From Rheinheimera hassiensis (GTDB taxonomy: Bacteria > Pseudomonadota > Gammaproteobacteria > Enterobacterales > Alteromonadaceae), in assembly GCF_022436675.1 (NCBI RefSeq), contig NZ_JAKUJZ010000003.1, positions 260,226 through 324,225 on the forward strand: a stretch of DNA of 64,000 nt, read 5' to 3'. Shown one piece after another: positions 63,628 through 64,000 of the stretch (the first letter of the stretch is position 1; the number at the start of each line of letters is the position of its first letter). Below the pieces are notes generated by a model. It was not told where the DNA came from. It did no database searches and was given only the letters and a program-made list of their open reading frames with translations. A program made the position numbers and the translations under genes.

Positions 63628-64000
63628 TCAGAGTGCATCGGTGCTCTCGCCTTCTTTATCTACCGGCGGCGGTGGCAGCATATCTTCACGGCTTATGCCC
63701 AGAATCTCGGCAATAGCGCTGGCCACATAAATAGACGAGTAAGTACCTACCGCAATACCAAACAGCAATGCGGTGGCAAAGCCGTGTATTAACGCTCCGC
63801 CCATATAAAACAGCACTATTAACACTAAAACAGTGGTTAAAGAGGTAATAACAGTACGGTTTAGCGTAGAGGTAATCGCATCGTTGATGGTTTGGGCTAC
63901 TGTTGCTTCACGCAATTTGCGAAAACTTTCACGGATACGGTCAAATACTACAATGGTGTCATTAATCGAGTAACCTATCAGCGCCAGTATCGCTGCCAGC
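63628..64000 (-). CDS. secF: protein translocase subunit SecF, C-terminal part (cut by window edge)
   Basis: At least 123 C-terminal residues of SecF. The frame runs through the right edge: LAAILALIGYSINDTIVVFD then RIRESFRKLREATV, followed by STLNRTVITSLTTVLVLIVL and the final GTYSSIYVASAIAEILGISR. GYSINDTIVVFDRIRE is the conserved SecF signature. SecF works with SecD to use proton motive force during late export. The usual secD partner would lie outside the window. Confidence 0.97.
   Translation of the reverse strand, partial: LAAILALIGYSINDTIVVFDRIRESFRKLREATVAQTINDAITSTLNRTVITSLTTVLVLIVLFYMGGALIHGFATALLFGIAVGTYSSIYVASAIAEILGISREDMLPPPPVDKEGESTDAL

Overview
The window is a 64 kb piece of a gammaproteobacterial chromosome. 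The thrS-infC-rpmI-rplT order, the large carbohydrate-type TonB-dependent receptors, YggN/DUF2884, DUF3080, DUF2982 and FapA families, and a GH3/GH16 glucan locus together suggest an aquatic Alteromonadales-like organism such as Rheinheimera, Arsukibacterium or Alishewanella. That placement is inference from gene content; no database search was possible. Most of the window is ordinary core genome with short intergenic gaps. There is no prophage, insertion sequence, integrase, CRISPR array or rRNA operon.

Layout. 0-3 kb: translation operon thrS-infC-rpmI-rplT on the minus strand, with infC starting at AUU. 3-9.6 kb: degenerate EAL-HDOD protein, fructosamine kinase, pteridine reductase, a small CPXCG zinc-ribbon protein, ribE, a NorM-type exporter and a DUF3080 lipoprotein. 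9.6-15.3 kb: a two-gene pectin module (secreted pectinesterase plus TonB-dependent receptor), with two palindromic operator-like sites upstream and a decayed second copy of the DUF3080 3' end beyond it, next to tRNA-Val(GAC). 15.5-19.4 kb: acetyl-CoA hydrolase/transferase, NTF2-like and DUF4105 proteins. 19.4-27.6 kb: a beta-glucan locus (TonB receptor, GH16, GH3) followed by a LytS/LytTR-type two-component system. 27.8-30.7 kb: DUF1989 and YqcI/YcgG (GntA-like) pair and an HPP-CBS membrane protein. 30.7-37.6 kb: GNAT-nitrilase fusion, modC remnant, esterase-TPR protein, remnants of an antitoxin and of argO, a VOC protein, argO/argP, a RelE/ParE toxin-antitoxin pair and a YdeI-like protein. 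37.6-44.7 kb: esterase-amidohydrolase lipoprotein, gluzincin-like peptidase, GlxA-type regulator, and a deletion-scarred PAS/CheB/PAS and trhP region. 44.8-50.8 kb: MORN-repeat protein, large lipoprotein and a cytochrome c-FTR1 iron permease under a Fur-like box. 50.9-64 kb: CorA and MgtE in tandem, rimK with an AstE/AspA-family gene, DUF2884, FapA, DUF2982, an RND efflux pair and the start of secF.

The observation I consider least expected is a repeated scar. At two places (the pectin module behind DUF3080, the VOC gene behind argO) inserted cargo sits between an intact gene and a second, degraded copy of that gene's 3' end in the same orientation. A modC 3' fragment, an antitoxin fragment and two internally deleted neighbouring genes (CheB/CheR/PAS and trhP) show that this chromosome keeps many partial genes. 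The two polysaccharide loci pair outer-membrane TonB receptors with exported hydrolases, so pectin and beta-glucan fragments are the likely imported substrates.
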